From assembly GCA_902553465.1 (NCBI GenBank), contig CACDKW010000002.1, positions 1 to 62,993 on the forward strand: DNA of 62,993 nt, in the 5' to 3' direction. The notes beneath the pieces are model-generated. The model was not told where the DNA came from. It was given only the letters and a program-made list of their open reading frames with translations, and did no database searches. The position numbers and the translations under genes were made by a program. Of this stretch, positions 47,874 through 56,332 are shown one piece after another. Position 1 is the first letter of the stretch. Every line of letters begins with the position of its first letter. Source of the stretch: an uncultured Pelagibacteraceae bacterium. GTDB taxonomy: Bacteria > Pseudomonadota > Alphaproteobacteria > Pelagibacterales > Pelagibacteraceae.

Positions 47874-48924
47874 CTATATTATTTTAGGTGGAGGATGTGC
47901 AGGCTTATCGTTAGCTTACGAGCTAGATATAAAAAAAAAATTAAATGATAAAACTTTAGCTATAGTTGAAACTAGAGATGAATATAAAAGAGATAAAACA
48001 TGGTCATTTTGGAAAGTCACTGATCATAATTTTGATGACTGTGTTATCAAAAGTTGGAATAATTTTTCTATTAATTCTGAATTAGGGTCTCATGAAGTTG
48101 TAAATAAAGAGTATCCTTACCAAACTATAGATAGTGGTTTATTTTATAAAAAAGTCTTAAATCAATTAAAACAAAATAAAAATATTCAATTTTTTAAAAA
48201 TACAGATGAATTAAACTTAAATAATTCTTTTATATTTAATAGCATTCCTGCAAAAGAAAATTATCAAACAAATCTTTGGCAACATTTTAAAGGTATAGAA
48301 ATTGAAACTCCTAAAGATATTTTTGACGATGAAATTTTTAACCTAATGGATTTTGATTGTGACCAAAGAGATAACGTACACTTTTTTTATACCTTACCTT
48401 TTGCAAAAAATAAGGCTTTAATTGAAACAACTTGGCTATCAAAAATGGATGACAAAACTTTAAATGATTATGATATTCAGCTAGAAAAATATATCAAAGA
48501 ATCTCTTAAAATAAAAAATTATAAAATTAATTATCAAGAAGAGGGAGCGATACCTTTGTTCTATCCATTTAATAAAACAGATAAAAATAAAGTTAATATT
48601 GGTTCAGCTGGTGGCATGACCCGTTTAAGCACTGGATATACTTTTCTTAATATCCAGGATCATAGCAAATATATAACTAATAATATTGAAACAATTCAAA
48701 ATACAAAAGCTTACCACATTGGAAAAAAATATGCGTTTCTTGATAATATATTTTTAAATGTTTTGAAAAAAAATCCAGATAAAATGCCAAAAATATTTTT
48801 AAATATGTTTAAAGCATCTTCTAAAACAGTTATAAAATTTCTATCAAATAAAAGTAATATTTTTGAAGATTTGGGAATAATTTTAAAAATGCCTAAATGG
48901 ATATTTATAAAAAATATTTTTTAA
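47860..48924 (+). CDS. crtY: lycopene beta-cyclase CrtY
   Basis: Cyclises both ends of lycopene to give beta-carotene. The 354-residue flavoprotein has the N-terminal YIILGGGCAGLSLAYEL, the lycopene cyclase motif DKTWSFWK, the EEGAIPLFYPF region and GSAGGMTRLSTGYTF near the C-terminus. It is the bacterial CrtY type rather than the heterodimeric or CruA types. It overlaps crtB by 14 bp and precedes blh by 5 bp. Confidence 0.93.
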   Translation: MKEFDYIILGGGCAGLSLAYELDIKKKLNDKTLAIVETRDEYKRDKTWSFWKVTDHNFDDCVIKSWNNFSINSELGSHEVVNKEYPYQTIDSGLFYKKVLNQLKQNKNIQFFKNTDELNLNNSFIFNSIPAKENYQTNLWQHFKGIEIETPKDIFDDEIFNLMDFDCDQRDNVHFFYTLPFAKNKALIETTWLSKMDDKTLNDYDIQLEKYIKESLKIKNYKINYQEEGAIPLFYPFNKTDKNKVNIGSAGGMTRLSTGYTFLNIQDHSKYITNNIETIQNTKAYHIGKKYAFLDNIFLNVLKKNPDKMPKIFLNMFKASSKTVIKFLSNKSNIFEDLGIILKMPKWIFIKNIF

Positions 48925-48929
48925 ATTAG

Positions 48930-49835
48930 ATGAATAAAATAAATTATTATCATTCATTAATTTTTTTTAATTTATGTATATTATTGTCGGCGTTTCAATT
49001 TTTAAGAGATAATAATCTACTTATTTTATGTTTGTTTTTAATATTAAGTTTAGGAATATCCCATGGAGCACTAGATCATATAAAAGGAAAAAAATTATTA
49101 AAACTTCTAAATTATAAGTCTACCTCAATATTTTATATTTTATATATTTTTGTTGGATTAAGTATAATTCTATTGTGGTTATTATTTTCTAAAATTTTAT
49201 TATTAATTTTTTTAATAGTTGCATCATATCATTTTGGCAAAGAAGACTCTGAATTTATAAACAGTAAATCTAATCTTGAATTGGTTTACTTCTTTAAAGG
49301 GTCTCTTGTTATAACAGCTCCATTGTTATTTCATAAAACTGAAACTCTTAATATTTTTAATAATTTAAATTTTGATATTTCACAAAGTTTATTTATATCG
49401 GATGAATTTCTATACGCCTTTATAGCAATTAGTTTATTTGCAAATATTATTATTTCATTAAATAAGCAAATTGATATTAAATCACTACTATTGATGGATT
49501 TTATATCTGTCCTTCTGCTTAACTTTTTCTTGAATCCAATTTTGGCATTTACAATTTATTTTTGCTTTTTGCATTCTATTAGACATTCATTTAAATTGTC
49601 TAATGAGCTGAATAAAAAAAATTTTATTAAAGGATTTAAAGAATTTATAAAAAAAGCAATACCATTAACCATTTTAACTGCCTTTTTATTCTTAATATCT
49701 TTATTTTTTTTAAATAAATATTACTTTTTAGATAATGCTATATCAAAAATAATATTTATTGGTTTGGCGTCTTTAACCTTTCCACATATATTGCTGGAAT
49801 ATTTTTTAGAAAAAAATGAAAAGCAAAGAAATTAA
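48930..49835 (+). CDS. blh: beta-carotene 15,15'-dioxygenase Blh
   Basis: Membrane oxygenase that cleaves beta-carotene into two retinals, the chromophore of proteorhodopsin. The 301 residues are mostly hydrophobic, with conserved His-bearing motifs for non-heme iron: GISHGALDHIKG, VASYHFGKEDSE, CFLHSIRHSFKL and FPHILLEYF. It closes the crt set. Its 3' end overlaps ispH by 20 bp. Its presence implies a rhodopsin elsewhere in the genome. Confidence 0.93.
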   Translation: MNKINYYHSLIFFNLCILLSAFQFLRDNNLLILCLFLILSLGISHGALDHIKGKKLLKLLNYKSTSIFYILYIFVGLSIILLWLLFSKILLLIFLIVASYHFGKEDSEFINSKSNLELVYFFKGSLVITAPLLFHKTETLNIFNNLNFDISQSLFISDEFLYAFIAISLFANIIISLNKQIDIKSLLLMDFISVLLLNFFLNPILAFTIYFCFLHSIRHSFKLSNELNKKNFIKGFKEFIKKAIPLTILTAFLFLISLFFLNKYYFLDNAISKIIFIGLASLTFPHILLEYFLEKNEKQRN

Positions 49836-50760
49836 AATTTTACTTGCCGCCCCCAGAGGGTTCTGCGCTGGTGTAGAGCGTGCTATAGAAATTGTAAAAA
49901 AGAGTATTGATAAATATGGAGCGCCAGTTTATGTCAGGCATGAAATTGTTCATAACAAGTACGTGGTGGATGGTTTAAAAAAAATTGGTGCTATTTTTGT
50001 TGAAGAGCTTGAAGAAATTAAAGATAAATCTAGACCAGTAATTTTTTCTGCTCACGGGGTACCAAAAAAAGTTCCCGCTGAAGCAGAAAAATTAAAAATG
50101 GAATATGTGGATGCAACGTGTCCTCTTGTATCAAAAGTTCATAGAGAAGCAGAAAATTTAAATAAAAATGGAATTCAAATTTTATTAATTGGCCACAAAA
50201 ATCATCCAGAAGTTATAGGAACTATGGGTCAAATACCTAAGGGTGAAATAGATCTTATTGAAAATATTGATGATGCTAACAATTATCAAAATAAATCTAA
50301 TAAGAAATTAGCTTTTGTAACACAAACAACTCTTTCTGTTGATGATACAAAAGAAATAATATTAGCATTAAAGAAAAAATTTCCAGAAATCAAAGAACCA
50401 AAAAAAGAAGATATTTGTTATGCAACAACAAATAGACAAGCTGCTGTTAAAAAAATTGCAGAAAAGTGTGATATGTTTTTTGTTATTGGAAGTAGAAATT
50501 CATCTAACTCTTTAAGATTAGTAGAGGTTGCAAAAAACTCTGGATGTGAAAATTCAAGACTAATTCATTCTGAAAGCACAGTACCTTTAGATGAAATTGA
50601 AAAATATCAAACTATAGGAATTTCATCAGGGGCTTCTGCACCTGAAATATTGGTTGATAACTTTATAAATAATTTAAAAAAACAATTTACAGTAGCGATA
50701 GAAGAAATAGAAATAGTTAAAGAAAATATAACATTTAAAATTCCAGGAAAATTAAACTAG
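49816..50760 (+). CDS. ispH: 4-hydroxy-3-methylbut-2-enyl diphosphate reductase
   Basis: Iron-sulfur enzyme of the last step of the non-mevalonate pathway, producing IPP and DMAPP. The three cluster cysteines are visible in APRGFCAGVERA (Cys17), VDATCPLVSKVH and EDICYATTNRQ, and the proton-donor Glu lies in FVTQTTLS-flanked sequence. The 314-residue length is normal. Overlap with blh suggests co-expression with carotenoid genes, though ispH-thrB-rnhA is an older alphaproteobacterial order. Confidence 0.96.
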   Translation: MKSKEIKILLAAPRGFCAGVERAIEIVKKSIDKYGAPVYVRHEIVHNKYVVDGLKKIGAIFVEELEEIKDKSRPVIFSAHGVPKKVPAEAEKLKMEYVDATCPLVSKVHREAENLNKNGIQILLIGHKNHPEVIGTMGQIPKGEIDLIENIDDANNYQNKSNKKLAFVTQTTLSVDDTKEIILALKKKFPEIKEPKKEDICYATTNRQAAVKKIAEKCDMFFVIGSRNSSNSLRLVEVAKNSGCENSRLIHSESTVPLDEIEKYQTIGISSGASAPEILVDNFINNLKKQFTVAIEEIEIVKENITFKIPGKLN

Positions 50761-51729
50761 ATGGCAATTTATACAAAAATTTCTTCAAAGGATATTCTAT
50801 CAATTGAAAAAAGTTATAATTTAGGAAAAATAATTCATTTTAAAGGTATTAAAAAAGGAATTGAAAATACTAATTATCTTTTAAAAACAAAAAACAAAAA
50901 ATTCATACTTACACTTTTTGAAAGAAGGGTTCATAAAAAAGATTTACCTTTCTTTATGAATTTAATGGACAAGTTAAGTAAATATAAAATTAACTGTCCA
51001 AAACCTCAAAAAAATAAAAGAGGAAATTTTTTAATTAAAATAAAAAATAAAACTGCCTCTATTGTTTCCTTTGTTGAAGGAAAAGATAAGTTAAAATTAA
51101 ACTCAAAAGACTGTTATGAAATTGGTAAAAATATAGCCAAACTTCACATAGCATCAAAAAAAATTAAACTTTATAGAAAAAATTCTTTATCTTTAAAAGA
51201 TTGGCCAAAACTATTAAATAAAATTGGAAATAAATCTAAAATTATAAACCCAAATTTAAATAGTTTAATGAAAAATAGCTTCTCGCAAATAAAAAATGAG
51301 TGGCCAAAAACTTTACCTTTTGGAATTATTCATGGTGATTTATTTGTTGATAATATCTTTTTTAAGAAAAACAAATTTCACGGATATATAGACTTCTATT
51401 TCGCGTGTAATGATTTTTTAATGTACGAAATTGCTATTTGTATTAATGCATTATGTTTTGATAAAAAAAATAATAATTTTATGTTTAATAAGAAAAAATC
51501 AAAAAATCTTATCAGAGGTTATTCAAAAATTAGAAAATTATCTGATAAAGAGAAAAAATCTCTAAATGTTTTGTGTAAAGGTGCGGCTCTTAGATATTTA
51601 TTAACAAGAACTTATGATTACTTAAATACTCCAAAAAGTGCTGTTATTAAGATAAAGAATCCAAGGGAGTATATTCAAAAGCTTAAAGTGCATAATCAAT
51701 TTAACAATTTTAAAAATTATTATAATTAA
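50761..51729 (+). CDS. thrB: homoserine kinase ThrB (APH-fold type)
   Basis: Phosphorylates homoserine for threonine synthesis. The 322-residue protein is the aminoglycoside-phosphotransferase-like form found in alphaproteobacteria, not the GHMP type: FKGIKKGIENTNYLLKT at the N-terminus, the catalytic loop GIIHGDLFVDNIFF and the metal-binding HGYIDFYFAC. Its stop abuts rnhA, and threonine synthase (thrC) lies 1 kb away on the other strand. Confidence 0.93.
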   Translation: MAIYTKISSKDILSIEKSYNLGKIIHFKGIKKGIENTNYLLKTKNKKFILTLFERRVHKKDLPFFMNLMDKLSKYKINCPKPQKNKRGNFLIKIKNKTASIVSFVEGKDKLKLNSKDCYEIGKNIAKLHIASKKIKLYRKNSLSLKDWPKLLNKIGNKSKIINPNLNSLMKNSFSQIKNEWPKTLPFGIIHGDLFVDNIFFKKNKFHGYIDFYFACNDFLMYEIAICINALCFDKKNNNFMFNKKKSKNLIRGYSKIRKLSDKEKKSLNVLCKGAALRYLLTRTYDYLNTPKSAVIKIKNPREYIQKLKVHNQFNNFKNYYN

Positions 51730-52152
51730 ATGATTAAAATATATACTGATGGTTCTTGTTTAGAAAATCCAGGAAATGGTGGATGGGCAGCAATAATCAT
51801 TGATGATGGAAAAAAAACCCAGATTAAAGGAAGTAAAAAAAATACTACAAATAATCAAATGGAGTTGCTTGCTCCTATTGAGGCATTAAAAAAAATTCCC
51901 AAAGGTAGCAAAGTTCAAATTTTTACAGACTCTAAATATGTAAAGTCAGGAATAACAGAATGGATCCATAATTGGAAAAAAAATGGATGGAAAACTGTAG
52001 ATAAACAACCAGTTAAAAATAAAGAACTTTGGGAAGAGTTAGATCTTCTAAATAATCAATTTGAAATAAGTTGGAATTGGGTAAAAGCACATTCAACAGA
52101 TGAATTAAATAATGAAGTCGATTTGATTGCTAGAGAAGCTGCAAATTTATAA
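51730..52152 (+). CDS. rnhA: ribonuclease HI
   Basis: Degrades the RNA of RNA-DNA hybrids. In 140 residues the catalytic acidic residues are at IYTDGSCLENPG, the Glu in NQMELLAPIEAL, the Asp in IFTDSKYVKSG and the C-terminal Asp in NNEVDLIAREAA, with the KKNGWKTVDKQPVKN basic handle between. It directly follows thrB. Together with rnhB, the window holds both RNase H types. Confidence 0.96.
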   Translation: MIKIYTDGSCLENPGNGGWAAIIIDDGKKTQIKGSKKNTTNNQMELLAPIEALKKIPKGSKVQIFTDSKYVKSGITEWIHNWKKNGWKTVDKQPVKNKELWEELDLLNNQFEISWNWVKAHSTDELNNEVDLIAREAANL

Positions 52153-52164
52153 AATATTTAGAAT

Positions 52165-52230
52165 ATGCAATATTTTTTTGCTCCAGTAATTGTTTTAATT
52201 GTATTCATACTTATCATGATAATAGTTTGA
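52165..52230 (+). CDS. possible 21-residue membrane peptide
   Basis: ATG at 52165 opens a 21-codon frame ending at TGA (52228-52230). The product is almost wholly hydrophobic (begins MQYFFAPVIVLIV), enough for one membrane helix. It starts 12 bp after the rnhA stop and fills the gap before the hairpin at 52236. No Shine-Dalgarno sequence is visible, and in AT-rich DNA such frames arise by chance, so it may not be a gene. Confidence 0.25.
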   Translation: MQYFFAPVIVLIVFILIMIIV

Positions 52231-52235
52231 AATTC

Positions 52236-52272
52236 GGGGCACCTGGCAACAGAACGCCCCTAAAAATTTTTT
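52236..52272 (+). terminator. GC-rich hairpin after rnhA, probable terminator
   Basis: GGGGC (52236-52240) pairs with GCCCC (52256-52260) around a 15-nt loop, followed by TAAAAA and a run of six T (52267-52272). This fits an intrinsic terminator for the ispH-thrB-rnhA transcript, although the loop is large and the A-run separates stem and T-run. The stretch is markedly GC-rich for this genome. It sits at the stop codon of the convergent DUF4346-type gene. Confidence 0.45.
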
Positions 52273-52652
52273 AATTTTATCTTTAAATCCTTATCTTGTA
52301 TGTAATTTAAATTATATTTTAATGCTAATTCAGCTTTGCACAATTCAATGCCCATGTCAGCAGAATGTTGAAGGCTAGATATATATTTGTTTTTTATTAG
52401 AGTATTAACAATTTCTATTGCTGTTTTTCCTGAAACTATAGAAATCATATCATTTATAGGTTCGTTACCTAGTTTTTTAAAAATACAATATCCTACTTTA
52501 ATTAGTTTTTTTTCTCTATCAATGGCAATTAAAAAATATCCTTTTGGATCCATTACCCAGTCTTTAATTTTATGATATTTAGCTTTAATTCTTTTTTTAA
52601 TTTTTTTATTAATTTTATACCATCTGCCTTGTATAGTTTGATTATTTTTCAT
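52260..52652 (-). CDS. DUF4346-like protein
   Basis: A 130-residue protein with a very basic N-terminus (NKKIKKRIKAKYHKIKDW) followed by a segment that resembles DUF4346: MDPKGYFLIAIDREKKLIKV, then a helix containing KTAIEIVNTLIKNKYISSL and the end QHSADMGIELCKAELAL with NYIQDKDL. In other organisms this domain is found alone or fused to pterin-binding-like proteins; function unknown. It is downstream of thrC in direction but starts 9 bp beyond the thrC stop, so it is likely read through from thrC. Confidence 0.55.
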   Translation of the reverse strand: MKNNQTIQGRWYKINKKIKKRIKAKYHKIKDWVMDPKGYFLIAIDREKKLIKVGYCIFKKLGNEPINDMISIVSGKTAIEIVNTLIKNKYISSLQHSADMGIELCKAELALKYNLNYIQDKDLKIKLKNF

Positions 52653-52661
52653 AAAGCTTAT

Positions 52662-54029
52662 TTAAATTTTACTTTTAACAAAGTTTTTTACTTCTTCTGT
52701 ATCATTTTTTAATACTTGAAAATTTTCATTTTTATCAAGCACATGTCGAAGTTCCTCGGGTAATTTTTCATTCTTATTTATTGCATTGTTTGTAGCATCT
52801 GGAAATTTACATGGGTGTGCAGTTGATAAAACTACACAATCATTAAAAGATAGTTTTTTTGCAGCCCCTACTCCAACCGCTGTATGGGGATCTAATATTA
52901 TATTATTTTCTTCATGATTTTTTTTAATAATATCTAAAGTTTCTTGTTCATTACAACTTTCAGATAAAAAATCTTTTTGAATTATATCTAAATTGTTCTT
53001 TTCAATTTGATAAGAATTTTGCTTAACTTTTTTCATAATATCTACTGTTTTTTCAGTATCAGAATTATTTACATAATAAATTAATCTTTCAAAGTTACTT
53101 GCTAATTGAATATCCATACTAGGTGACAATGTTTCTTTAACTTCTTTTGAAATATAATCTCCTTTTGAAATCGCTCTATGCAAAATATCATTTTCGTTTG
53201 TTGCAACAATTAGTTTATCAATTGGTAATCCCATTTTCTTTGCAAGATAACCTGCAAAAACATCACCAAAATTTCCTGTTGGAACTGAAAAAGAAATAGT
53301 TTCTTTGCCTAATTTAAAATATGAGTAAAAATAATATACTGCTTGAGCAATAATTCTTGCCCAATTTATTGAATTTACCCCTGACATATTTATGGATTTA
53401 GAAAACTCTAAATCAGAAAACATTTGTTTTACAATTTTTTGACAATCGTCAAAATTTCCATCTATTGCAATATTGAAAACATTTTTTTCTTCAACAGTAG
53501 TCATGATTTTTCTTTGAACAGAAGAAATTCTGTTATTTGGATGTAAAACAAATATATTTAAATTAGATTTTCCTTTAATTGCATCAATGGCTGCTGCACC
53601 AGTATCTCCAGAAGTTGCAACAACTATGTTTATTTTTTTGTCGTTTTTACTTAGATAATATTCATATAAATTTCCAATGAATTGCATTGCCACATCTTTG
53701 AATGCTAATGTTGGCCCATGAAATAATTCTAATAATTTAATTTCTCCAATGTTCGAGATTTTTACAACTTCTTTTTCTCTAAATGTTGAATATGATTTTT
53801 TAATTAATGATGAAAGTTCATCTTTTGAAATAAAATCCCCTGAAAAATGGCTTATTATTTCAGTAGATAATTCATTATAATTTAAATTTTTGAGCTTTAA
53901 TAATTCTTGCTTTCTATATTTATTTAATGATTTTGGAACATAAAGGCCTCCATCATCGGCAAGACCTTTTAGAAAAACTTCTCCAAAACTGTATTCTTTT
54001 TCTTTGCTTCTTGTGCTTATATATTTCAT
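52662..54029 (-). CDS. thrC: threonine synthase
   Basis: PLP enzyme converting O-phosphohomoserine to threonine. The 455-residue length and the N-terminal domain (YISTRSKEKEYSFGEVFLKG) mark the long, class II-type threonine synthase. The PLP lysine is in LFHGPTLAFKDVAMQF, the phosphate-binding loop is ATSGDTGAAAIDA, and PTGNFGDVFAGYLAKKM and DPHTAVGVGAA follow. It is separated from ctaB by 48 bp. Confidence 0.95.
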   Translation of the reverse strand: MKYISTRSKEKEYSFGEVFLKGLADDGGLYVPKSLNKYRKQELLKLKNLNYNELSTEIISHFSGDFISKDELSSLIKKSYSTFREKEVVKISNIGEIKLLELFHGPTLAFKDVAMQFIGNLYEYYLSKNDKKINIVVATSGDTGAAAIDAIKGKSNLNIFVLHPNNRISSVQRKIMTTVEEKNVFNIAIDGNFDDCQKIVKQMFSDLEFSKSINMSGVNSINWARIIAQAVYYFYSYFKLGKETISFSVPTGNFGDVFAGYLAKKMGLPIDKLIVATNENDILHRAISKGDYISKEVKETLSPSMDIQLASNFERLIYYVNNSDTEKTVDIMKKVKQNSYQIEKNNLDIIQKDFLSESCNEQETLDIIKKNHEENNIILDPHTAVGVGAAKKLSFNDCVVLSTAHPCKFPDATNNAINKNEKLPEELRHVLDKNENFQVLKNDTEEVKNFVKSKI

Positions 54030-54046
54030 CTAGGGTATCGATAAGC

Positions 54047-54074
54047 ACTCTAGCGGAATTTTTTTGAGGCGCAA
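54047..54074 (-). promoter_or_regulatory. candidate thrC promoter
   Basis: On the minus strand TTGCGC (54069-54074), 16-bp spacer and TAGAGT (54047-54052) stand in the 48-bp ctaB-thrC gap. An 8-bp palindrome TATCGATA (54036-54043) follows before the start codon. The gap is noticeably richer in G+C than its surroundings. By-eye match only. Confidence 0.25.
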
Positions 54075-54077
54075 TCC

Positions 54078-54992
54078 TTAAATTAAACTGTCGATTAAGA
54101 ACAATACAAAAATTAAAAATAAATATAAAATTGAATATCCAAAGACTTTTTTTGCTTTATTTAAATCAAATTTATCTTTTTTAAATTTATATAGATCATA
54201 ACAGATGTAATTATAATAAAAGGTAAGTATTAAAGAGCTGGCCAGAAAGATTTTTCCAGTAAAACCTACTATATATGGCAATATAATCACGGGAAGCATA
54301 AACAAAGAATAAACAAATATTTTTTTCTTTGTTTCTTCAATTCCGTTTGTAATTGGAAGCATTGGAATTTTTGCCTTCGAATAATCTTCAGCTTTATAAA
54401 GGCTTAAGGCCCAAAAATGAGATGGCGTCCAATAAAATATAATTAAAAAAAACGTTATAGGTTCAATCGTTAAAGAATTTGTAGCAATGGTCCAACCTAT
54501 AACTGGAGGTAAAGCACCTGAAGCTCCTCCAATAACTATATTCTGAGGTGTTTTTCTCTTCAACCAAATTGTATAAACGAAAAGATAGAATGAAATAGTT
54601 ACTAATAATAAAAATGCCGATAAAAGATTTGAAAAATAATAAAGTCCACAAACTGAAATAATTGATAAAACTACCCCAAATATTAAAGCATGCTGCCTAT
54701 TGATTTTTCCAGTTGGTATTGGTCTTAGACAAGTTCTTGTCATTAGTTTATCTAGGTCTGCCTCATACCACATATTAAGTGTTCCAGCTGCTCCCGCTCC
54801 TATGGTAACAAAGAAAATACTTATCAATGAATCAAATAGAGGAATTGTAGTTTGAGAAGTTAATAATCCTACAGCACATGTAAATATAACCAAAGACATA
54901 ACCCTTGGTTTCATTAATAGTAATAAAGATTTTAAATAAGATGAAGTATTTAAAAATACTGAACTTTTATTTTTTGAGGTAATAGAAGTCAA
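54078..54992 (-). CDS. ctaB: protoheme IX farnesyltransferase (heme O synthase)
   Basis: Membrane prenyltransferase adding a farnesyl group to heme B, the first step to heme A for cytochrome aa3. The 304-residue, multi-helix protein has the first Asp-rich motif NMWYEADLDKLMTRT and the second region FYWTPSHFWALSLYKAEDY, both typical of the family. It is the penultimate gene of the cytochrome oxidase run, 2 bp after a small membrane-protein gene. Heme A synthase is not in the window. Confidence 0.95.
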   Translation of the reverse strand: MTSITSKNKSSVFLNTSSYLKSLLLLMKPRVMSLVIFTCAVGLLTSQTTIPLFDSLISIFFVTIGAGAAGTLNMWYEADLDKLMTRTCLRPIPTGKINRQHALIFGVVLSIISVCGLYYFSNLLSAFLLLVTISFYLFVYTIWLKRKTPQNIVIGGASGALPPVIGWTIATNSLTIEPITFFLIIFYWTPSHFWALSLYKAEDYSKAKIPMLPITNGIEETKKKIFVYSLFMLPVIILPYIVGFTGKIFLASSLILTFYYNYICYDLYKFKKDKFDLNKAKKVFGYSILYLFLIFVLFLIDSLI

Positions 54993-54994
54993 AA

Positions 54995-55261
54995 CTAATC
55001 TACATTCAGACTTACAAATATTACTAATAAAATAACGCCAATAATAAGAATATGATTACCTAAATCAAATATTCCTACTTTCGAATTTTTCTTATCAATA
55101 AATCTTCTGCTTAAAGGAAGGTTATCGTAAGGATTAATTTTTATTTCTGAAGATTTTTCTTCTTTATCATTTTCAACTTTTACTGAAAATCCAAACCATG
55201 TTAAATAAATAAACAATAAGAAAAAAATTAAAAAACCACCTAATATTGTATATCCATCCAT
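54995..55261 (-). CDS. small two-helix membrane protein of the cox cluster, unknown
   Basis: An 88-residue protein I cannot name. Two hydrophobic segments (about 7-27 and 66-86) flank a charged linker (VENDKEEKSSEIKI) and a PYDNLPLSRRFID stretch. It sits 6 bp after the subunit IV gene and 2 bp before ctaB on the same strand, where other alphaproteobacteria often have a small CoxF-like protein or ctaG. It is too short to be CtaG. A part in oxidase assembly is suggested by position only. Confidence 0.6.
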   Translation of the reverse strand: MDGYTILGGFLIFFLLFIYLTWFGFSVKVENDKEEKSSEIKINPYDNLPLSRRFIDKKNSKVGIFDLGNHILIIGVILLVIFVSLNVD

Positions 55262-55267
55262 AAATAA

Positions 55268-55603
55268 TTATCCTCCCACTACAAAATAAAAAAGTCTAGT
55301 AAAAACAGTATATTCAAATTCTGCAACCATAAGAAATATAAAACATGCAATTGCCGTCATCGGCCATAAAAGAACATTAACCAAAGCATATCTTTCCCAA
55401 TACAAATGCATAAAAAAAGCCATAATTAATCCTGCTTTTAAAAACATAAAAAATAAAATTAAAGACCATCTAAGCATTCCTTGAAATTGATACCAATCAA
55501 CCATGTATGAAAAAAAACTTAAAACGAATAATAGGCCCCATATCCAAAGATATATTCCTATCTTATGTGTTGTTGTTTGTTCTTGTTTTTTTGTTTTTTC
55601 CAT
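55268..55603 (-). CDS. cytochrome c oxidase subunit IV family protein
   Basis: A 111-residue membrane protein with three helices, matching the prokaryotic subunit IV (COX4/CyoD-like) family: IYLWIWGLLFVLSFFSYMVD, KAGLIMAFFMHLYWERYALV and the following ATIACFIFLMVAEFEYTV-like stretch. Such subunits stabilise the oxidase. It lies 8 bp after ctaE and continues into the 88-residue gene and ctaB. Confidence 0.8.
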   Translation of the reverse strand: MEKTKKQEQTTTHKIGIYLWIWGLLFVLSFFSYMVDWYQFQGMLRWSLILFFMFLKAGLIMAFFMHLYWERYALVNVLLWPMTAIACFIFLMVAEFEYTVFTRLFYFVVGG

Positions 55604-55611
55604 ATTCTAAT

Positions 55612-56322
55612 TTACCATAAATAAAAGAATGCAAAAATAAATACCCACACTAAATCAACAAAGTGCCAATATAAACCAAGGATTTCAATTTCAACATAAT
55701 CACCTTTCATTGTTGTAAACCAACCTCTTTTACCTTGATCGTAATGACCTGCAAAAGTTTTGTAAGCATAAATGAAAAGAAAAATTACACCTATTGAAAC
55801 GTGGGTTCCATGAAATCCAGTTATCATAAAGAAAAAAGATCCAAATTGTGGTGCACCAAAAGGATTTTCCCAAGGTCTTACACCTTCGTGAATTAATTTA
55901 GACCATTCAAAGGCTTGCATGCCAACGAAAGTAAGTCCACCAATTGCTGTGGCTAATATAAGCCAACCACACATTTTTTTATTTTTTTCATATCCATATT
56001 TTACCGCAAGAGCCATAGTTCCACTGCTTGTAATTAAAACGAATGTCATGATAGCAATAAGTAATAAAGGAACATCTACACCAAATACATGTAATCCAAA
56101 AACTTCACTTGGATTTGGCCAGTCAATTATAGTTGACCCTCTGCCCTTCATGTACGAAATTAAAAAACAGCTAAAAATAAATGTATCACTTAGCAAAAAG
56201 ATCCACATCATTGCTTTTCCCCAATGAACACCTTTAAACATGGTTTGATCAGAACCAGTGTCTTTCGCCATTCCTTTAAAACCAGGTTTAAATTCGTAGC
56301 CTTCTATTTTAATATCAGACAT
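55612..56322 (-). CDS. ctaE: cytochrome c oxidase subunit III
   Basis: A 236-residue membrane subunit of the aa3-type oxidase. Family motifs include GKAMMWIFLLSDTFIFSCF, the Glu-bearing AFEWSKLIHEG, ITGFHGTHVSIGVIFLF and the C-terminal EIEILGLYWHFVDLVWVFIF. The His in GFHGTHV and the WHFVD motif are diagnostic. It follows ctaD by 10 bp in a ctaC-ctaD-ctaE order that lacks ctaG between. Confidence 0.94.
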   Translation of the reverse strand: MSDIKIEGYEFKPGFKGMAKDTGSDQTMFKGVHWGKAMMWIFLLSDTFIFSCFLISYMKGRGSTIIDWPNPSEVFGLHVFGVDVPLLLIAIMTFVLITSSGTMALAVKYGYEKNKKMCGWLILATAIGGLTFVGMQAFEWSKLIHEGVRPWENPFGAPQFGSFFFMITGFHGTHVSIGVIFLFIYAYKTFAGHYDQGKRGWFTTMKGDYVEIEILGLYWHFVDLVWVFIFAFFYLW

Positions 56323-56332
56323 GATTTAGTAT

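Noticed and set aside
52236..52272. SAM-II/SAM-V type riboswitch, as known from SAR11
   Set aside because: The loop and tail show no complementarity for the needed pseudoknot, and the element lies downstream of rnhA, not upstream of a methionine gene.
54995..55261. CtaG (Cox11) copper chaperone
   Set aside because: Only 88 residues with two helices and no cysteine pair; CtaG is about twice as long with a CFCF-type motif.
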